From: an uncultured Eubacteriales bacterium
GTDB lineage: Bacteria > Bacillota > Clostridia > Oscillospirales > CAG-272
Length of the DNA stretch: 55,610 bases
Assembly (NCBI GenBank): GCA_934474225.1
Contig: CAKSLU010000010.1
Location: forward strand, 1 to 55,610
Direction of reading: 5' to 3'
A model generated the notes under the pieces. It was not told the DNA's origin and searched no databases. It saw nothing but the letters and a program-made list of their open reading frames with translations. This document shows positions 40,351-48,404 of this stretch, piece after piece. Every line of letters begins with the position of its first letter. Position 1 is the first letter of the stretch. Made by a program: the position numbers and the translations under genes.

Positions 40351-41190
40351 ATGAAAAACATGTTGAAAATCGCCGCTCTTTCGCTGGCGGTACTGATGCT
40401 CGCATTTGCTTTTGTCGGCTGCGGCAAAGATGATACGCCTGTGACGACGGACGGCTCGACGGCTTCTTCCGACGCTGCATCGACCGAGGACACCACGGCC
40501 GCAACCGAACCGGTCTCCGACAAGGTCTACACCATTGCATCGGACAACGCATTCAAGCCTTTTGAGTATCTGGATGTCGAATCCAACACCTATGTCGGCT
40601 TCGATATGGACCTGCTCGCTGCAATCGCAGAGGACCAGGGCTTCAAGTACACGGTTGCCAACGTCGGCTTTGACGCCGCACTCGGTCAGGTTCAGGCAGG
40701 TCAGGCAGACGCCGTCATTGCCGGCATGACCATCAAGCCGGATCGCGCAGAGATCTTTGATTTCTCGGACGGCTACTTCGAGGACGGCCAGATCATGGTC
40801 GTTGCCGCTGACAGCACGGTTGCTTCGCTGGACGACCTCAAGGGTAAGGTCGTTGCCACCAAGGCAGCCACGATGGGTCTTGAGTATGCCGAGTCCGTCA
40901 AGGATCAGTACGGCTTCACCACGATGATGTTTGAGAGCTCGCCCGAGATGTATCAGGCAGTCGCACAGGGCACCTGCGTGGCCTGCTTCGAGGACCGCTC
41001 GGTCATCGGCGCCGCCATCAAGGACGGTCAGCCGCTGAAGGTCGTCGGCGACGTCATCAACCCCGCTTCCTACGGCTTCGGCGTGAAGAAGGGTGAAAAC
41101 GCCGATCTCATCAAGCTCTTCAACGCAGGTCTTGCCAATGTCAAGGCAAGCGGCAAGTACGACGAGATCGCAAAGAAATACGGCATGTAA
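40351..41190 (+). CDS. Polar amino-acid ABC importer, substrate-binding lipoprotein
   Basis: The protein has 279 residues. The signal peptide ends in lipobox FVGC (Cys27), then comes a Ser/Thr/Asp-rich linker (residues 30-55) and a family 3 binding domain: YTIASDNAFKPFEYLD, FDMDLLAAIAEDQGF, VIAGMTIKPDRAEIFDFSDGY. Family 3 proteins bind glutamine, histidine, cystine and similar amino acids; the ligand is not certain. The start follows GGAGG. The promoter at 40287 is strong, and a 14-bp hairpin after the gene separates it from the permease, as usual for binding proteins made in excess. Confidence 0.93.
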   Translation: MKNMLKIAALSLAVLMLAFAFVGCGKDDTPVTTDGSTASSDAASTEDTTAATEPVSDKVYTIASDNAFKPFEYLDVESNTYVGFDMDLLAAIAEDQGFKYTVANVGFDAALGQVQAGQADAVIAGMTIKPDRAEIFDFSDGYFEDGQIMVVAADSTVASLDDLKGKVVATKAATMGLEYAESVKDQYGFTTMMFESSPEMYQAVAQGTCVACFEDRSVIGAAIKDGQPLKVVGDVINPASYGFGVKKGENADLIKLFNAGLANVKASGKYDEIAKKYGM

Positions 41191-41215
41191 TTGCCCCGCA
41201 AACCAGTTTGTTCGG

Positions 41216-41251
41216 TTTAGGATGGCGCGTTTTCGCGCCATCCTAAATTTT
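41216..41251 (+). terminator. Attenuating hairpin between binding protein and permease
   Basis: TTTAGGATGGCGCG, loop TTTT and its exact complement, followed by TTTTGG. The stem is strong and the T-run short, so it probably lets some transcripts through. Confidence 0.8.
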
Positions 41252-41267
41252 GGTATCTATCGGGAGT

Positions 41268-41300
41268 AAAGGAGCCGCCGGACGGCGGGCACGCAGACTT
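41268..41300 (+). promoter_or_regulatory. SD-hairpin-linker leader of the permease gene
   Basis: AAAGGAG (41268-41274) is followed by a hairpin with arms CCGCC/GGCGG (41275-41288, loop GGAC) and 12 bases to the ATG. Confidence 0.55.
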
Positions 41301-41981
41301 ATGGATTTTGTAAAAGTGTTTCATGAAGCGACACCGCTTCTTCTGAACGGACTGAAGCTGACCATCGGCATCGCGCTTCTGGCGATCGCCCTCGGCATGG
41401 TGATCGGCTTTCTTTCCTGCATCATGGGCATGGCAAAGAACCCGATTCTGCGCGCGATCTCTGCCGTCTATGTCTGGCTGATCCGCGGCACGCCGATGCT
41501 TGTCCAGGCATTTTTCGTGTTCTACGCGATCCCGCAGCTGGTCAAGGTGATGACGGGGACGGCCTTTACGCTGACGCCGTTTGCGGCGGGCGCAATCACG
41601 CTCAGCCTCAACGCGGGCGCGTACATCTCGGAGATCTTCCGCGGCGGCATTCAGGCCGTGCCGAAGGGACAGACCGAGGCGGCGCGCAGTCTCGGGCTTT
41701 CGTCCGCAAAGACGATGCTGCGCGTGGTGCTGCCGCAGGCGTTCAAGATCGCCATTCCCTCGCTGGTCAACCAGTTTATCATCACGGTCAAGGACACCTC
41801 GATCCTGTCGGTCATCGGTCTTGCCGAGGTGGTCAATCGCGCAAAGCAGTATGTCGGCTCGACCTACAGCTTCTTTGCAACCTATGTTTATGTCGGCGCA
41901 CTCTATCTTGTGGTGATTTCGCTCCTGATGGTGCTGTCCCGCCGCATTGAAAAGAGGATGAGCTATGACAGAAAAGGTTAA
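41301..41981 (+). CDS. Amino-acid ABC importer permease
   Basis: The protein has 226 residues and about five membrane helices. The EAA loop that couples to the ATPase reads EAARSLGLSSAKTMLRVVLPQA. RGTPMLVQAFFVFYAIPQLV is the standard His/Glu/Gln permease motif. It probably forms a homodimer, since only one permease gene is present. Its end overlaps the ATPase start by 17 bases. The ATG at 41301 lacks a near ribosome site except through the folded leader. Confidence 0.94.
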   Translation: MDFVKVFHEATPLLLNGLKLTIGIALLAIALGMVIGFLSCIMGMAKNPILRAISAVYVWLIRGTPMLVQAFFVFYAIPQLVKVMTGTAFTLTPFAAGAITLSLNAGAYISEIFRGGIQAVPKGQTEAARSLGLSSAKTMLRVVLPQAFKIAIPSLVNQFIITVKDTSILSVIGLAEVVNRAKQYVGSTYSFFATYVYVGALYLVVISLLMVLSRRIEKRMSYDRKG

Positions 41982-42696
41982 GGTCAGAAATCTGGTCAAG
42001 CACTTTGACAAGCTCGAAGTGCTCAACGGCATCGACCTCACCGTCACCGAGGGCGAGGTCGTCTGCATCATCGGGCCGTCCGGCTCGGGCAAGTCCACGC
42101 TGCTCCGCTGCCTCAACAAGCTCGAGGAGCCGACCGGCGGTGAGATTATTGTGGACGACGCCGTGGTCACCGATAAGAAGACCAATATCAACAAGGTGCG
42201 CGAGAACATCGGCATGGTGTTCCAGAGCTTCAATCTGTTCTCCAACTACACCGTGCTGCAGAATATCATGTTCGCCCCGGTCGAGCTGAAGAAAATGACC
42301 AAAGCGGAGGCAAAGGTCAAGGCGATGGAGCTGCTCAGCCGCGTCGGGCTTGCCGATAAGGCGAATGCTTACCCGCACCAGCTTTCGGGCGGTCAGCAGC
42401 AGCGCGTGGCTATCGCGCGGTCGCTGGCGATGAACCCGGACATCATGCTCTTTGACGAGCCGACAAGCGCGCTCGACCCCGAGATGGTCGGCGAGGTGCT
42501 GGCAGTCATGAAGGAGCTGGCGGCGGCGGGCATGACGATGATCGTCGTCACGCACGAGATGGGCTTTGCCCGCGACGTTGCCGACCGCGTCATTTTCATG
42601 GCGGACGGCGTCATCGTCGAGGAGGGCACACCCGAGGAGATTTTCACCGACCCGCAGAATCCCCGCACCAAGGAGTTCCTCTCCTGCGTGCTGTAA
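41965..42696 (+). CDS. Amino-acid ABC importer ATP-binding protein
   Basis: The protein has 243 residues. Walker A is GPSGSGKSTLL, the signature LSGGQQQRVAIARSLA and Walker B IMLFDEPTSALDP. It belongs to the GlnQ/HisP-type polar amino-acid group. It completes the three-gene importer with 40351 and 41301 and is translated from a start inside the permease end (ATG behind AGAGGATG). Confidence 0.95.
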   Translation: MTEKVKVRNLVKHFDKLEVLNGIDLTVTEGEVVCIIGPSGSGKSTLLRCLNKLEEPTGGEIIVDDAVVTDKKTNINKVRENIGMVFQSFNLFSNYTVLQNIMFAPVELKKMTKAEAKVKAMELLSRVGLADKANAYPHQLSGGQQQRVAIARSLAMNPDIMLFDEPTSALDPEMVGEVLAVMKELAAAGMTMIVVTHEMGFARDVADRVIFMADGVIVEEGTPEEIFTDPQNPRTKEFLSCVL

Positions 42697-42706
42697 AAAT
42701 GAAAAG

Positions 42707-42748
42707 AACCCCCGCAGACTTTCGGAGAAAGCCTGCGGGGGTGTTTTT
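42707..42748 (+). terminator. Terminator of the ABC importer operon
   Basis: ACCCCCGCAG, a 15-base loop and CTGCGGGGGT, followed by GTTTTT. Confidence 0.85.
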
Positions 42749-42803
42749 GTGTGTGTGGGAACGATATTTTCGGTAGAGACTCGCTGCGCGCTGCGCTATT
42801 TCA

Positions 42804-42944
42804 GGCTTCCCCGTTGGGGAAGCTGGCGCCGTAGGCGCCTGATGAGGGATTGATGCAAGCAAAGCATCGCACAATGCTGTGCCGGCTGCCTGCATGCCCT
42901 CATCCGTCACGGCGAGCCGTGACACCTTCCCCAATGGGGAAGGC
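42804..42944 (-). repeat. Palindromic repeat module, GCTTCCCC subfamily
   Basis: The ends are GGCTTCCCCGTTGGGGAAGC and CCTTCCCCAATGGGGAAGG. The core GATGAGGGATTGATGCAAGC...CCCTCATCC replaces the GGAGGGATTGTT core, with stems GGCGCCGTAGGCGCC and GTCACGGCGAGCCGTGAC. It is the same build as 54524-54662. It fills most of 42750-43042, with the palindrome below. Confidence 0.85.
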
Positions 42945-42962
42945 TTTGACGCTGCGGTTCAA

Positions 42963-42987
42963 GCGGGCGACCGATGGTCGCCCCTAC
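42963..42987. repeat. Single short palindrome (GGGCGACC type)
   Basis: GCGGGCGACCGATGGTCGCC then CCTAC, inverted orientation. Confidence 0.75.
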
Positions 42988-43042
42988 ATAATAACGGATA
43001 ACCGTCGTGCGCCGTCTGTCTTCCGCCGCCTTTTCTACAACT

Positions 43043-45019
43043 TTACTTCTTCCCGTCAATCTTCCCGAGGCCGGCGTCGAGGACCGACCAATCGGGCATC
43101 TGACGGAGGTTTTCGAGGCGGAAGGCGCAGGGCCACGCGGGCAGCCACTGCGAGGGGCGGAACGGCTCGACGCCGTGGCGGCCCCAACGCGTGTGGAAAA
43201 TCGCCTCATCCTGCGCGCCGGCGGGACGCAGGCGGCCGTTCACATACATCGTGCCGTCCGAGATGCACTGGCACGCCGCGCACCAGAAGGCGACGGCGCG
43301 TTCGCGCCACCGGACGCGCCCGGTGAGTTCGTACAGCCGCAGGAAGGACTGCACATCGCGCAGGGCATACTGGTCGAGCGCCTGGTGTGCGGTCGAGACC
43401 GAAGTGAGGCCGAATGTGTCCCAGCCCATCTTGCCGAGCATGGAATCCGCCGGGTACTTCACCGTGAAGTGCATCGTCCAGGTCGAGAGATACCATGCGA
43501 TCTTCTCGGCGGCGGCGACATAGGCGCGGTCGCCCGTGACATCGTAGAGCGCGAGCGCGGCGCGGAGCATCGGGCTTGCCGACTCCTTGTCGATGCAGTA
43601 GGTGTCGAGCGCGCCCGCCGTGGTGAAGCCGTCGCGCACGAGTGCGCCGTAGTAATAGGCAAACGCGCGTTCGGCGGCGGTGAGATAGGTCTCGTTTTCG
43701 CTCTTTTTGTAGGCGGTGACGAGCGGCAGGATGAGGAATGCGCCGACCGTGCCGCGCTCGGCGAGAACCTTGCCGTTTTCGTCCCACGACTTTGCAAACG
43801 CGCCCGCATCGTTCTGATTTTGCAGCGCAAAATCGCAGATGCCGTAGGCGGCGGCGAGGTATTCCGGCTTGTCGATGCCCGCCTCTTTGAGGAGGTCGTA
43901 GGCCTCGAAGTAGCCGTCGGCGGCACCGCCGTTGTTGCAGGCGTCGTGCGAGAGCAGGATGCGCCCGTTTTGGTCGCGGCGGAAGGTCTTGCCGCGCCAG
44001 GCGAGGTGCGTCTCGTAGGTGCATTCGCCGATTTTCCAGCGATCCGGCTCGTAGTCGGCGGGGTAGTCGTCGTTCAGCCAGGGGTCAAAATCCAGCCGCG
44101 CGGCGACATGCCCGGCGGGGAAACGCCCGGTGCGCAGCCAGCTGTCGTGCACCTCGAGGGCGATGCCCAGTTTCTCGCGGTCGCCGGTCATGAGATAGTC
44201 GTGAATGTAGGCGTTCGCCATGGACGCGCTCTGCCCGACCCAACTGATTTCATAGCGGTGCAGCGTCTTCTGATAGGCGGTGATGCCGAGATGCCACTGC
44301 GCGCCCATCGTGAAACCGGCAAAGCCGTCGCGTTCCCGCTCAAACAGGTAGCGGCAGTAGGCAATCGAGAGGCGGTAAAGCTCGCGCGCGGGCTTCGGCG
44401 CGGCAAGCGGATGCCCGAAGCAGCGCCACGCGAAGTCGAGGAGCGGCGCATAGCGATGGCGCGTGCCGTCCGACGGCCAGACACAGAGGATGGCGCAGAA
44501 GGTGTCGGCAGGCTCCATTTCGCCGACGAACGCATCGCCCCAGAAGTGGCGCTGCAGGGTCTTCGGCTGCTCCTCCTCGGGGAAGATGAGCACATGGTTT
44601 TCGCCGTCGTCGGTCTTGTAGAGCGAGCAGGCGGTGGAGTCGTCCGGGTCGGCGGCAAAGAGCGCGAGGCTTGCGCGGTCGTTTTCGCTGTAGGTGCAGG
44701 AGGGGATCGTCGCGCGGTGCGAGGCGAAGCTCCAGGGCGTGCCGTCCTCGGCACGGTCGCCGACGTACTCCGGCGTGTTGCCCCAGCCGTTGCCGCCGTA
44801 GCTGATGCCGGGCACCATGGTGAAGGCGGCATCCTGCACGAGCACGGCGGTCATGCGCATGTGCGAAGTCGGCACGGCGGTCTTGCGTGTCCATTTCCAC
44901 ACGCCGTCCTCAATGGGCTCAAAGGTATCGACCGCCCCCGCTGCGGCGGGAATGCGGACAACGGTCTCGCCGGCAAGGCGGAGCAGCGTGTCGGTGTTGT
45001 TTTGCAGAAATTCAAGCAT
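43043..45019 (-). CDS. Probable (alpha/alpha)6-barrel glycosidase-like protein
   Basis: The protein has 658 residues, with no signal peptide. The first 190 residues are beta-rich (YGGNGWGNTPEYVGD, PSCTYSENDRASLALFAADPDD). From about 230 onward, helices repeat in pairs with GAQWHLGITAYQKTLHRYEIS, SHDACNNGGAADGYFEAYDLL and TVGAFLILPLVTAYKKS, the look of six-hairpin glycosidases. I could not place it in a numbered GH family or name catalytic residues. The start at 45019 follows GGGAG; earlier ATGs in frame lack a site. No transporter or regulator of sugar use is adjacent. Confidence 0.6.
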   Translation of the reverse strand: MLEFLQNNTDTLLRLAGETVVRIPAAAGAVDTFEPIEDGVWKWTRKTAVPTSHMRMTAVLVQDAAFTMVPGISYGGNGWGNTPEYVGDRAEDGTPWSFASHRATIPSCTYSENDRASLALFAADPDDSTACSLYKTDDGENHVLIFPEEEQPKTLQRHFWGDAFVGEMEPADTFCAILCVWPSDGTRHRYAPLLDFAWRCFGHPLAAPKPARELYRLSIAYCRYLFERERDGFAGFTMGAQWHLGITAYQKTLHRYEISWVGQSASMANAYIHDYLMTGDREKLGIALEVHDSWLRTGRFPAGHVAARLDFDPWLNDDYPADYEPDRWKIGECTYETHLAWRGKTFRRDQNGRILLSHDACNNGGAADGYFEAYDLLKEAGIDKPEYLAAAYGICDFALQNQNDAGAFAKSWDENGKVLAERGTVGAFLILPLVTAYKKSENETYLTAAERAFAYYYGALVRDGFTTAGALDTYCIDKESASPMLRAALALYDVTGDRAYVAAAEKIAWYLSTWTMHFTVKYPADSMLGKMGWDTFGLTSVSTAHQALDQYALRDVQSFLRLYELTGRVRWRERAVAFWCAACQCISDGTMYVNGRLRPAGAQDEAIFHTRWGRHGVEPFRPSQWLPAWPCAFRLENLRQMPDWSVLDAGLGKIDGKK

Positions 45020-45185
45020 AGAAAAGCGCTCCCGAAAAAGCATTTTTCTTTCATTGTAACACCGTGTGCGGCACATCGCAACGCTTCCCGCATGAGAAGT
45101 TCGTTTTCGGGAACAGCCGCGCGCCCGAAAGACGGAATCGCGCCGCCTGCCCGCTGCCCCGTCATTGCACCCGCGCCGCCCCGCG

Positions 45186-45602
45186 TCAATGCTGCTTTAT
45201 GTAGTGGTCGTGCTTGCGGCGGACATAGGACTCGTCGTGTTCGCCCGCGAGGAAGGCGATGCGCTGCCAGGAGCGCACGCCGTCCACATAGCGCAGCATG
45301 AACAGCTCGCGCACATCGCTGTCCGGGATGGTCTCGATGTAGCGAATGAGCAGTGCCTCCTCCGCCTCGGCGGCGTGCAGATAGTGCATCAGCGCGTCGC
45401 GCGTGTCCCGCAGCGCGGCGGCAAGTTTCGCCGCCTCGGCGTCGTCCGCCGCCGCCCGCAGGCGGCTTTCTGCCGCGGCGATGCGCCGCTTGGTGCGCGT
45501 AATCTCCCGCCGCAGCCCGACAAGGCGGCGCAGCCGCGCCTTGTCCATGTGCAGGACGGGCGCTTCGGCGTCTGCACCCATCTTTGTCGTCTCCGCGCTC
45601 AT
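45186..45602 (-). CDS. Phage-type sigma-like protein (ArpU/DUF1492-like)
   Basis: The protein has 138 residues. A helical first part (RLRRLVGLRREITRTKRRIAAAES onward) is followed by a C-terminal helix-turn-helix resembling sigma region 4 (ELFMLRYVDGVRSWQRIAFL...DESYVRRKHDHYI). This build is typical of ArpU/DUF1492 late-gene regulators of Firmicutes phages. It overlaps the upstream coiled-coil gene by ATGA, so both are translated together. With the XRE gene opposite it looks like a small phage-derived module. Confidence 0.7.
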   Translation of the reverse strand: MSAETTKMGADAEAPVLHMDKARLRRLVGLRREITRTKRRIAAAESRLRAAADDAEAAKLAAALRDTRDALMHYLHAAEAEEALLIRYIETIPDSDVRELFMLRYVDGVRSWQRIAFLAGEHDESYVRRKHDHYIKQH

Positions 45603-45799
45603 GCGTCCGCCCCCAGGTCGTCCAGCAGCGCCTGAAACCGCTCGATGGCGCGCTCGGTGCGCCGCAGGTCGGCGAGCAGCGCATCCCGCCGCTCCTCTTC
45701 CGCGTCCAGCTTGTCCGTGAGCGCCGCAATCTCGGCGCGCAGCGCCCGACGGCTCAGACCTTCGCCGCCGAGCGCCTCTTCGCTGACAAAAAAGTTCAT
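45599..45799 (-). CDS. Small coiled-coil protein
   Basis: The protein has 66 residues, nearly all one charged helix (LRAEIAALTDKLDAEEERRDALLADLRRTERAIERF) with heptad spacing. It has no family I can name. It is translated into the ArpU-like gene through a 4-base overlap. The start at 45799 follows AAAGGTG. Its transcript starts in the operator region shared with the XRE gene. Confidence 0.6.
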   Translation of the reverse strand: MNFFVSEEALGGEGLSRRALRAEIAALTDKLDAEEERRDALLADLRRTERAIERFQALLDDLGADA

Positions 45800-45833
45800 A
45801 GAAAATCACCTTTCCGCACAAATCTCTTGAAAT

Positions 45834-45931
45834 ACCGAAATATCTGTGCTACTATAGAATCAAACAGATTGTCTGCATAAGAAAACAGAAATATCTGTAC
45901 CGTGACTGTATGGTAGCACAGATATTTCTGT
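45834..45931. promoter_or_regulatory. Operator array in the divergent XRE region
   Basis: Two perfect palindromes, ACAGAAATATCTGT (45885-45898) and ACAGATATTTCTGT (45918-45931), and a third copy with one mismatch, ACCGAAATATCTGT (45834-45847). A weaker ACAGATTGTCTG lies at 45864. The sites cover both divergent promoters. The likely ligand is the XRE protein encoded at 45970. Confidence 0.75.
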
Positions 45932-45969
45932 ATGTCAAGACTTTTTTTGAAAAATCGGAGGATTTTTTC

Positions 45970-46317
45970 ATGCAGCGAACCAACACGGAGATTGCAGAGA
46001 GCATCCGCGCGCTCGCGGGCGCGCGGGGCGTCACGCTGAAGCAGACGCTTGCCGACTGCTGCATCAACCGCAATTTTATCTACGATCTGGAGCACGGAAA
46101 TTCCTCGCCCTCGGTGGATAAGATCGCGCGCATCGCCGACTATTTCGGCGTCAGCACGGCGGTGCTGCTCGGCGGCGGCGACGCAGACGGTGCAGACGGC
46201 GCGGACGGTGCGGACGGCGAGCTGCATGCCTTTCTTGCGCTGTACGCAAAGCTGTCCGACGAAGACCGCGCCGCGCTGCGCGCCTACATGCGGAAGCTGC
46301 TGGAAAGCGGGGACTGA
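45970..46317 (+). CDS. XRE-family repressor
   Basis: The protein has 115 residues. An N-terminal helix-turn-helix (SIRALAGARGVTLKQTLADC...NFIYDLEHGNSSPSVDKIARIADYFGV) is followed by an Ala/Asp/Gly linker (GADGADGADGE) and a short helical tail that may dimerise. The start follows CGGAGG. It faces the ArpU-like pair across the operator array, like a CI/Cro-type control unit. Its 3' end overlaps the convergent spoVG gene by 34 bases. Confidence 0.88.
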   Translation: MQRTNTEIAESIRALAGARGVTLKQTLADCCINRNFIYDLEHGNSSPSVDKIARIADYFGVSTAVLLGGGDADGADGADGADGELHAFLALYAKLSDEDRAALRAYMRKLLESGD

Positions 46318-46601
46318 GCCGCCTCTGCCGTCGCGCCGCCGCCCTCGCGCTCGTAGTGCCGGTAGGCGTCGAGCACGGCGTGCTCCAGCGTGTGGCGGAA
46401 CGGCGCGTTGATGGGATGGGCAATGTCGCGGTAGGTGCCGTCGCCGTTTTTGCGGCTGGGCATCACGATAAACAGCTTCTCCTGCGCCTCGATGACCTTG
46501 ATGTCGTGCACGGCAAACTGGTCGTCGAATGTGACCGATGCGACGGCGCGGAGCGGCGCTGTCTCAAAGGTCCGTCTGATTTTGACATCGGTAATTTCCA
46601 T
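46284..46601 (-). CDS. spoVG: Septation / sporulation regulator SpoVG
   Basis: The protein has 105 residues when started at MEITDVKIRRTF, the usual SpoVG N-terminus. VASVTFDDQFAVHDIKVIE, FIVMPSRKNGDGTYRDIAHPIN and LEHAVLDAYRHYE are further family blocks. SpoVG is a nucleic-acid-binding protein affecting sporulation, envelope and virulence genes. A second in-frame ATG lies 12 bases upstream (46613), but the leader places 46601 at the same distance from its hairpin as in other genes of the window. It is divergent from murC. Confidence 0.93.
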   Translation of the reverse strand: MEITDVKIRRTFETAPLRAVASVTFDDQFAVHDIKVIEAQEKLFIVMPSRKNGDGTYRDIAHPINAPFRHTLEHAVLDAYRHYEREGGGATAEAAQSPLSSSFRM

Positions 46602-46642
46602 CGTGTACACCATGCTTTCGCCGCGGCGAAAGCTTCCTTTCT
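46602..46642 (-). promoter_or_regulatory. SD-hairpin-linker leader of spoVG
   Basis: On the minus strand AAAGGA (about 46640-46635) is followed by a 20-base palindrome (46633-46614, arms GCTTTCGC/GCGAAAGC, loop CGCG) and 12 bases to the ATG at 46601. Confidence 0.6.
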
Positions 46643-46684
46643 CCCGAATTTGCCGCACAGCGGTGATTGGGACGCTTAGATTAT

Positions 46685-46715
46685 TTGACTGAATCACGCA
46701 TTTTATACATATAAT
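46685..46715 (+). promoter_or_regulatory. Promoter of murC
   Basis: TTGACT (46685-46690) and TATAAT (46710-46715), spacer 19 bases. The leader contains a hairpin CAGCCCGCAGCGGGCTG (46721-46737) just before the ribosome site. Confidence 0.55.
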
Positions 46716-46753
46716 GAGAACAGCCCGCAGCGGGCTGAAAACGGGGGACGCAT

Positions 46754-48145
46754 ATGTCAGTATCGAACACACATTACGGCGCGGAAAAAATCGCGCGCAT
46801 GCTGGACGGCAAACAGGCGGTCTATTTTCTCGGCATCGGCGGCATCACCATGTCGTCGCTGGCGCACATCACCAAGACGCAGGGCTTTCGCGTCGGCGGC
46901 TCGGACCGCACGCTCTCGCCGCTGACCGAGCGGCTGGCAAAAGAGGGCATCCAGATCTTCTGCGGGCACGATGCGGCGCATCTCGACGGCTATGACGCGC
47001 TGGTCTACACCGTCGCCGTGCGCGACGACACGCCCGAGCTTGTCCGCGCGCGCGCCGAGGGACTGCCGGTCATTTCGCGCGCCGATTATCTCGGCTATCT
47101 GATGCGCGGCTACACGCATCGCGTCGGGCTTGCCGGCATGCACGGCAAGAGCACGACCACCTCCATGACCACTGAGATTTTCCTCGCGGCGGGCGCCGAC
47201 CCCACGGTCATTTCGGGGGCGGAGCTGTCCTCCATCGACGGCGCATACCGCGTCGGCGGCCGCGAAAACTTCATCTTTGAAGCCTGCGAGTATATGGATT
47301 CCTTCCTCGATTTCTATCCCACGGTCGCCGCGGTGCTGAACATCGAGATGGATCATGTGGACTATTTTAAGAGCATGGCGCAGATCAAGCGCTCCTTCCG
47401 CGCCTACATCGACAAGACGGTCGGCTGCGGCTGCGCCGTGCTGAACGCCGACGACGACAATGTGCGCGACATGGCGGCGGGCTTCGGCGGCAGCATGCTG
47501 ACCTTCGGCATCCGGCGAGAGGCGGATGTCATGGCGAAAAACATCGTCTACGAGCAGGGCAGAGCCTCGTTTGACCTCTGCCACGGCAGCATGAAAAAGC
47601 GCGTGCACCTCGCGGTCTGCGGGGAGCACAATGTGTATAACGCATTGGCGGCGGCGGCGTGCGCCATCCTCTGCGGCATCCCCTCGGGTGCGGTGGTCAC
47701 CGGGCTCGGCAACTTCCGCGGGGCAAAGCGGCGGTTGGAGTTCAAGGGCAAGCTCGGCGGCGCGGATGTGTACGACGACTATGCGCACCATCCCACCGAG
47801 ATTGCGGCAACGCTGGATGCGGCACGGCAGATGGGCTACGAACGCATCATCTGCGTGTACCAGCCGCACACCTATTCGCGCACGAAGGGGCTGTTTGACG
47901 AATTTGCCGCCGCCCTCGGCAAGGCAGATATGCCGATTCTCTGTGATATTTATGCGGCGCGCGAGACCGACACGCTCGGCGTGTCGAGCGAACTGCTGGC
48001 AAAGGCGACGCGCGGCGCGTGCTATATGGAGAGCTTTGACAAGGTCGTCGAATACCTGCGGCAAAACGCGCGCGCAGGCGACCTCATCCTCACCATGGGC
48101 GCGGGCGACATTGCAAAGCTCGCCGGCATGCTGCTGAAAAATTGA
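46754..48145 (+). CDS. murC: UDP-N-acetylmuramate--L-alanine ligase
   Basis: The protein has 463 residues. It adds L-Ala to UDP-MurNAc, the first peptide step of peptidoglycan synthesis. It begins with the MurC nucleotide-binding strand VYFLGIGGITMSSLAHI, then has the ATP loop AGMHGKSTTTSM near residue 137 (the family has G-T-H-G-K-T/S), EACEYMDSFLDFYP and the late DDYAHHPTEIAATL. The start follows GGGGGA five bases away. Alr, encoded at 7129, supplies D-Ala to the same pathway. Confidence 0.95.
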   Translation: MSVSNTHYGAEKIARMLDGKQAVYFLGIGGITMSSLAHITKTQGFRVGGSDRTLSPLTERLAKEGIQIFCGHDAAHLDGYDALVYTVAVRDDTPELVRARAEGLPVISRADYLGYLMRGYTHRVGLAGMHGKSTTTSMTTEIFLAAGADPTVISGAELSSIDGAYRVGGRENFIFEACEYMDSFLDFYPTVAAVLNIEMDHVDYFKSMAQIKRSFRAYIDKTVGCGCAVLNADDDNVRDMAAGFGGSMLTFGIRREADVMAKNIVYEQGRASFDLCHGSMKKRVHLAVCGEHNVYNALAAAACAILCGIPSGAVVTGLGNFRGAKRRLEFKGKLGGADVYDDYAHHPTEIAATLDAARQMGYERIICVYQPHTYSRTKGLFDEFAAALGKADMPILCDIYAARETDTLGVSSELLAKATRGACYMESFDKVVEYLRQNARAGDLILTMGAGDIAKLAGMLLKN

Positions 48146-48156
48146 ATGCGATAAAG

Positions 48157-48183
48157 AAAAACCGCCTGCAAAGGCGGTTTTTT
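48157..48183 (+). terminator. Terminator after murC
   Basis: AAAAACCGCC, loop TGCAAA and GGCGGTTTTTT. Confidence 0.85.
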
Positions 48184-48231
48184 GATGTTGGCGGTGCGGC
48201 GGGGGAAATCGGGACGGCACAATATTATACT

Positions 48232-48256
48232 GTAGGGGCGACCATCGGTCGCCCGC
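48232..48256. repeat. Single short palindrome (GTAGGGGCGACC type)
   Basis: GTAGGGGCGACCATCGGTCG then CCCGC. The next three entries with this one fill 48184-48740, where I see no gene. Confidence 0.75.
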
Positions 48257-48281
48257 CGCAACCGTGCGCAATCTATCTTCG

Positions 48282-48392
48282 CCTCCCTTGTGTAAAGGGA
48301 GGTGTCGGCGGAGCCGACGGAGGGATTGTTAAAGAGTACGGAACAACCCCTCAGTCACCTGACGGTGACAGCTCCCCTTACACAGGGGAGCC
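48282..48392 (+). repeat. Palindromic repeat module, short form
   Basis: Family of 3731, with stems GTCGGCGGAGCCGAC and GTCACCTGACGGTGAC. Confidence 0.9.
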
Positions 48393-48404
48393 GTATCCCC
48401 CGCG

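Noticed and set aside
46602..46613. The upstream in-frame ATG at 46613 as the spoVG start
   Set aside because: SpoVG proteins begin MEITDV or similar, and the ATG at 46613 directly abuts the hairpin. It cannot be fully excluded.
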